Shown: piece by piece, positions 6,152 to 9,659 of the stretch | Numbering within the stretch: position 1 is the first letter of the stretch | Layout of the letters: each line of letters begins with the position of its first letter | NCBI GenBank assembly: GCA_021810985.1 | Contig: JAJZQA010000065.1 | Coordinates: 1 to 9,659 of the forward strand | Origin: Deltaproteobacteria bacterium | GTDB taxonomy: Bacteria > Desulfobacterota > Desulfuromonadia > Geobacterales > Geobacteraceae | Direction: 5' to 3' | Length of the DNA stretch: 9,659 bases | Program-made: the position numbers and the translations under genes | The notes under the pieces: generated by a model | Database searches by the model: none | Told to the model about the DNA's origin: nothing | Seen by the model: the letters and a program-made list of their open reading frames with translations, nothing else

Positions 6152-7072
6152 TTAAGGCTGGAAATACTCCGTGATGGTCTTCACCGAATGAATCCCGACT
6201 GAAATGGTTGAAGCGTCCGCTTTTTTGCCATGAAGGACGAATTCGCTCAGACCGGTATGTTGGCTGCTGCCCCAGTCGTAAGTATAACCGGCACGGGTCC
6301 AGGGGTAGGCATCCACCGCGGCGGTTGCCGTATAAACATTGCGGGTGCGGTTATTGAACCATGAGCTGTAGGTTTTGAAGACCGGCAGGGAAAGCCCTTC
6401 CGTAGCCCAGACCTTGTTGCCGGTGTCGAGCATGCGAAACGGGTCGGAGGGGAAATCCATCTCACAGGCGGTGTCCGAAATTTCGCTGTCGGCGCAGGGC
6501 CGGAACAGATCTTTGGGGGCTGCCCACAATTCCAGAACGTACTTGGCCTCACGCGGATCACCGGCGGTTGCGTAGCTGGGGGGAAGTCCAAGCAGTTGCA
6601 CGACCCGCAGCAGCGACGGGGGCGAAAGGGCAAAGCAGTTCTTCATTTCAGGTGCGACCGTCACCCATGAATCCCAGCGATAACTGGGGCAATTGCCCCC
6701 TTCCTTGCAGGTGTCGCCCGCGCAGCCGGCCGGATCATCACAAAGGTAGAACCTGCCGTTATCATTCATGACGGTTGCCACCAGCAGCCGTGAACCCACC
6801 ACCCCGTTTTCCCAGATCAAATTCCCGTTGTAGTTGACAATCGGTGTCAGGTTGTTCGATATCTCGTCCGGCGTCAGGAACCTGGCATCGGCAACCGCGC
6901 TTGAATACAGTGCCTGAATAGATACCGGATCCGGTGTGCTGGTGGAGTCCGAATTGCCGCAGGCGGCCGGCAGCAGCGCCACGCAGGCAACAAGCAGGAT
7001 GGCTGTCCAGGACACAACAGTCTGAAACCGCGAGGACTGCAAACCTGCTGACGAATTTCTGCTGTATGTCAT
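6152..7072 (-). CDS. Cysteine-rich conserved lipoprotein of unknown function
   Basis: The 306-residue protein starts at ATG 7072-7070 after AAGGAA at suitable spacing and stops with TAA at 6154-6152. The N-terminus has a positive region, a hydrophobic segment (about 19-34) and LLPAAC, giving a lipidated cysteine at 38 and a low-complexity GNSDSTSTPD linker. The P at -3 is atypical, so an ordinary secreted form is the alternative. The mature part is soluble and has seven cysteines: a cluster at 111, 117, 122 and 128, then 146, 193 and 203. There is no CXXCH heme motif. Aromatic residues are abundant (WDSWVTV, SWFNNRT, YTYDWGSS). The cysteines suggest disulfides in the periplasm or at the surface, or a metal site. 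I recall similar Geobacter-type proteins only as hypothetical. The gene converges with the TPR gene, and no clear terminator is visible in the 79 bases between them. Confidence 0.88.
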   Translation of the reverse strand: MTYSRNSSAGLQSSRFQTVVSWTAILLVACVALLPAACGNSDSTSTPDPVSIQALYSSAVADARFLTPDEISNNLTPIVNYNGNLIWENGVVGSRLLVATVMNDNGRFYLCDDPAGCAGDTCKEGGNCPSYRWDSWVTVAPEMKNCFALSPPSLLRVVQLLGLPPSYATAGDPREAKYVLELWAAPKDLFRPCADSEISDTACEMDFPSDPFRMLDTGNKVWATEGLSLPVFKTYSSWFNNRTRNVYTATAAVDAYPWTRAGYTYDWGSSQHTGLSEFVLHGKKADASTISVGIHSVKTITEYFQP

Positions 7073-7114
7073 GGGAATTCCTTGCCTGTTCTGTATTCTG
7101 TTAACTGAACATAC

Positions 7115-7134
7115 TTGTCGGATGATGGCGACAA
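7115..7134. promoter_or_regulatory. Perfect 6-bp palindrome upstream of the cysteine-rich lipoprotein gene
   Basis: TTGTCG (7115-7120) and CGACAA (7129-7134) are exact inverted copies separated by 8 bases. They lie 43-62 bases before the lipoprotein start codon, where a promoter or operator would be expected. The size fits a dimeric repressor site, but I recognise no specific regulator. A similar inverted repeat, GTTGTC and GACAAC with a longer 12-base spacer, overlaps the -35 at 2336-2359. Chance cannot be excluded. Confidence 0.3.
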
Positions 7135-7183
7135 TTCTTGAGTCTTTTCAGATTAGTTCTTTTGTTTCAGATTATCAGCAGAC

Positions 7184-7280
7184 TTCAAATCCCCCCCAAC
7201 CCCCCCTTTCTTAAAGGGGGGAAATAGAGCGCTAATTTTAGCTTCCCCCTTTGTGAAAGGGGGATTGAGGGGGATTTCAA
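7184..7280. repeat. C/G-run inverted-repeat element (MITE- or REP-like)
   Basis: The left arm (7184-7223) begins TTCAAATCCCCCCCAACC and ends CTTTCTTAAAGGGGGGAA. The right arm (7243-7280) is its near inverse, TTCCCCCTTTGTGAAAGG to the terminal GGATTTCAA. The centre is GCTAA-TT-TTAGC (7231-7242). Each arm also folds on itself (CCCCCTTT with AAAGGGGG), so the element can form one long hairpin or two small ones. It carries no gene. This shape and composition match short non-autonomous repeats scattered in the intergenic DNA of many bacteria. Lying downstream of prpD, it may also help end or protect that transcript, although no T-run follows. The rest of 7073-7360 shows no gene. Confidence 0.8.
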
Positions 7281-7360
7281 CAGCCGTCAAAAGCGATGAA
7301 ATACAGATACTGGGAAATCAGGCAATGTAAACTTAGAGGATGTGCGGGCCCTGGTTCCGG

Positions 7361-8815
7361 TTAATCTGCTGGCAGGAACAGATCCATGAACGCAGGGACG
7401 GGCATGACCATCAGTTTCTCAGGTTCGGAACAGAGGTTGAGCACTTCTTCGACCCGCTTCTCCGGCAGTTGGCTGGCCAGATTCTCCCGGCATTTTTTCA
7501 CTAAAAGGGGAATTCCTTCCTTCCTGCGGCGGCGATGGCCCAGGGGGTACTCCATTTCGACCTTTTCCGTGCAGCTGCCGTCACGGAAGAACACCTGGAC
7601 GGCGTTGGCGATGGAGCGTTTCTCCGGGTCCAGATAATCGCTGCTGTAACGCGGCTCTTCCGCTACGATCATCAGTCTCCGCAGTCTGTCGATACGGGGA
7701 TCAGCGGCAGCGGCGTCGCGGTAATCGTCCGCGGTCAAGCGGCCATGGATCAGCGCTGTGGCCGTCATGTACTGGAGGCAGTGGTCGCGGTCGGCCGGAT
7801 TGTGGAGGGGGCCGCTCTTGCTGATGATGCGGATCGCCGATTCCTGGGTCTTGATCTCGATTCTGTCAATTTCGTCCAGTCGTTCCCGGACCTTGTCGTG
7901 GAGCGTCAAAGCGCACTCTACGGCCGTCTGGGCATGGTACTCGGCCGGGAAGGCGATCTTGAAGAGGATGTTTTCCATCACGTAGGAGCCGTAGGGCCGC
8001 TGCAGGCGAAAAGGTTTGCCGCGGAAGGAGACATCGTAAAATCCCCAGGTTCTTGCGGACAGTGCGCTCGGGTAGCCCGGTTCGCCCCGCATGGTCAGCA
8101 GCGCCAACCAGACTCCGCGGCTGGTGGCGTCCCCGGCCGCCCAGGATTTCCTCGGACCGGTATTGGGCGCATGCCGGTAGGTGCGCAGGCTCTGTCCATC
8201 GATCCAGGCCTGGGACAGGGCCGCGATGATCTGCTCCGTGCTTCCGCCGAGGAGCGCGGTGACCACGGCGGTCGTTGCCACCTTAACCAGGATCACATGG
8301 TCGAGACCGACCCGGTTGAAGCTGTTTTCCAGGGCCAGAATGCCCTGGATCTCGTGGGCCTTGATCATGGCGGTCAGGACGTCGCGCATCGTCAGCGGCG
8401 GCTTCCCTTGGACACAGTTACTCCGGCTGTGGAAATCCGCAATCGCCAGGATTCCGCCCAGGTTGTCGGAGGGATGCCCCCATTCGGCCGCCAGCCAGGT
8501 GTCGTTGTAGTCCAGCCAGCGGATCAGGCTGCCGATGTTAAAGGCCGCCGTCACCGGGTCCAGCTCGAAGGCTGTTCCCGGTACCCGGGCGCCGGGATTG
8601 ACGGTCACTCCCGGCACGACCGGGCCCAGGAGCTTCCTACACTCCGGGTAGGAAAGGGCGAGCAGCGCGCAGCCCAGGCTGTCCAGCAGGCAGAGGCGGG
8701 CGGTTTCGAAGGCCTCAGCGCTGGTGACCTGATACTCGGCCACATACTCGGCGATCTCCACCAGTTCGCGGTCTGGTGGCGGCCGGATATTGCTCTCGGC
8801 GGTACGGTCAGACAT
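7361..8815 (-). CDS. prpD: 2-methylcitrate dehydratase PrpD
   Basis: This 484-residue protein matches E. coli PrpD (483 residues as I recall it) along its whole length. It belongs to the MmgE/PrpD family. It dehydrates (2S,3S)-2-methylcitrate to 2-methyl-cis-aconitate, the second dedicated step of propionyl-CoA oxidation by the methylcitrate cycle, in the cytoplasm. Family blocks are intact: LDYNDTWLAAEWGHPSDNLG (101-120), AHEIQG with ENSFNRVGLDH (about 153-173), RTYRHAPNTG followed by KSWAAGDATSRG (211-234), QRPYGSYVMENILFKI with FPAEYHAQTAVE (272-300), and GPLHNPADRDHCLQYM (335-350). The ATG at 8815 lies 18 bases after the prpC stop codon, with AAAGG about ten bases before it, so prpC and prpD form one transcript. 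Nothing suggests truncation. No prpE follows; downstream is the repeat element and then an unrelated gene. Confidence 0.98.
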   Translation of the reverse strand: MSDRTAESNIRPPPDRELVEIAEYVAEYQVTSAEAFETARLCLLDSLGCALLALSYPECRKLLGPVVPGVTVNPGARVPGTAFELDPVTAAFNIGSLIRWLDYNDTWLAAEWGHPSDNLGGILAIADFHSRSNCVQGKPPLTMRDVLTAMIKAHEIQGILALENSFNRVGLDHVILVKVATTAVVTALLGGSTEQIIAALSQAWIDGQSLRTYRHAPNTGPRKSWAAGDATSRGVWLALLTMRGEPGYPSALSARTWGFYDVSFRGKPFRLQRPYGSYVMENILFKIAFPAEYHAQTAVECALTLHDKVRERLDEIDRIEIKTQESAIRIISKSGPLHNPADRDHCLQYMTATALIHGRLTADDYRDAAAADPRIDRLRRLMIVAEEPRYSSDYLDPEKRSIANAVQVFFRDGSCTEKVEMEYPLGHRRRRKEGIPLLVKKCRENLASQLPEKRVEEVLNLCSEPEKLMVMPVPAFMDLFLPAD

Positions 8816-8833
8816 GGTCGGTTTGCCTTTTTT

Positions 8834-9659
8834 CTAACGCTTCTCGACCGGCACGAACTTCCTCTGCTCCGGCCCGATATACTCGGCGGTGGGACGGATC
8901 AGTCTGCCCGTGGCTCGCTGCTCGATGATGTGGGCCGACCAGCCTGCCGCCCGGGCGAAGACGAACAGCGGGGTAAACATTGCGGTCGGTATGCCACACA
9001 TATGATAGAGGGAGGCGCTGTAGAAATCCACGTTGGCGAACAATCCTTTCTCGCGCAGCACCATCTCTTCAATCCGTTCGGAAACCCGGTAGAGAAGCTG
9101 GTGTCCGGTGTCCTCGGCGATTTTCTTCGACCAGGCCTTGATGATGTCGGAACGGGGGTCGGGCTGCTCCTTGTAGACCCGGTGACCGAAGCCCATGATC
9201 CGTTCCTTTCTTTCCAGCATCCGCAGGATTTCCTTTTCCGCCTCGTCCGGTGAACTGAAACGGTCGATGAGCTTCATCGCCTCTTCATTGGCCCCGCCGT
9301 GGAGCGGTCCCTTGAGGGTGCCGATGGCGGCGGTGATGGCCGAATGGTAATCGGTCCTGGTGGAGGTCGTGACCCGGGCTGAAAAGGTCGAGGCATTGAA
9401 TTCGTGCTCGGCGTAGATGATGAACGAGACATTGACCGCGTTGCACGGTTCCTTGCCGGGTGATTTACCGTGAAGGAGATTGAGGAAATGGCAGGCCAGA
9501 CGTTCCTCGTCACTCACTGTCTCGATCCGTTTGCCGCTGGTGTGAAAATGGTGCCAGTAGAGCAGCATGCCAGGTAGGGTGGCAAGGAGCCGTTCAATGC
9601 ATTTCAGTTGCTCGGCTTCAGAACCTTCCGGTTCCATGGCGCCAAGAGCCGAGCAGCCG
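8834..9659 (-). CDS. prpC: 2-methylcitrate synthase PrpC, N-terminal part outside window
   Basis: This is the C-terminal part of a citrate-synthase-family enzyme. The frame stays open to the window edge, reading GCSALGA before the first in-window methionine at 9637, so that methionine is internal; the full protein should have about 370-390 residues, of which about 274 are visible. It condenses propionyl-CoA with oxaloacetate to 2-methylcitrate, the entry step of the methylcitrate cycle. Catalytic blocks are present: LKGPLHGGANEE with the first active-site histidine, GFGHRVYK with the second, and the NVDFYSASLYHMCGIPT region containing the family aspartate. The end, PLFVFARAAGWSAHIIEQ through IRPTAEYIGPEQRKFVPVEKR, closely follows E. 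coli PrpC as I recall it, which favours PrpC over housekeeping citrate synthase. The adjacent prpD supports this. The stop is TAG at 8836-8834. Confidence 0.96.
   Translation of the reverse strand, partial: GCSALGAMEPEGSEAEQLKCIERLLATLPGMLLYWHHFHTSGKRIETVSDEERLACHFLNLLHGKSPGKEPCNAVNVSFIIYAEHEFNASTFSARVTTSTRTDYHSAITAAIGTLKGPLHGGANEEAMKLIDRFSSPDEAEKEILRMLERKERIMGFGHRVYKEQPDPRSDIIKAWSKKIAEDTGHQLLYRVSERIEEMVLREKGLFANVDFYSASLYHMCGIPTAMFTPLFVFARAAGWSAHIIEQRATGRLIRPTAEYIGPEQRKFVPVEKR

Noticed and set aside
7184..7280. C/G-run hairpins read as a classical intrinsic terminator or CRISPR repeats
   Set aside because: No T-run follows the hairpins in either direction, and there are only two inverted arms with no regular spacers.
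7535..9253. Long plus-strand open frame (572 codons) opposite prpD and prpC
   Set aside because: It is a mirror of two clearly recognised enzymes in GC-rich DNA. Its translation resembles no family and has no ribosome binding site.

Overview
The window looks like chromosomal DNA from a Geobacter-type bacterium (Desulfuromonadota/Geobacterales). This rests on gene style, not on a marker gene. It has a Cache-HAMP-PAS sensor of the kind abundant in Geobacter, a GEMM-I riboswitch variant of the type described from Geobacter, a DUF4382 lipoprotein, a second cysteine-rich lipoprotein, and methylcitrate-cycle genes. Coding GC is moderately high and intergenic DNA is more AT-rich. There are no tRNA or rRNA genes, CRISPR arrays, transposases or phage genes.

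Layout, left to right. Positions 1-2193 (minus) hold most of a membrane-bound multi-PAS sensor whose 3' end lies outside the window. Positions 2194-2579 are a divergent intergenic region with a plausible sigma70 promoter and a cyclic-dinucleotide riboswitch whose 3' part overlaps a strong intrinsic terminator. The riboswitch leads into a DUF4382 lipoprotein gene (2580-3491, plus), which is closed by a second intrinsic terminator (3525-3559). Next come a radical SAM gene (3581-4780, plus), a 260-base GC-rich leader with a hairpin, and a TPR protein gene (5041-6072, plus). Convergent to these is a cysteine-rich lipoprotein gene (6152-7072, minus). Behind it is a spacer with a small palindrome and a C/G-rich inverted-repeat element (7184-7280). 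The right end carries prpD (7361-8815, minus) and most of prpC (8834 to the edge, minus), an operon for propionate use by the methylcitrate cycle.

The most interesting unit is 2352-3559, a self-contained second-messenger-controlled module made of promoter, aptamer, switchable terminator, lipoprotein gene and final terminator. When the aptamer is aligned to the well-known Vc2 c-di-GMP riboswitch, the ligand-contacting G20 is an A and the G21-C46 pair becomes C-G. The A20 change is the signature of the GEMM-Ib variants that sense 3',3'-cGAMP. The terminator reuses the 3' half of the aptamer, so ligand binding should turn the lipoprotein gene ON. The divergent sensor could feed the same signalling network, but its output domain is not in the window. 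The radical SAM, TPR and cysteine-rich lipoprotein genes have no assignable specific function from sequence alone.
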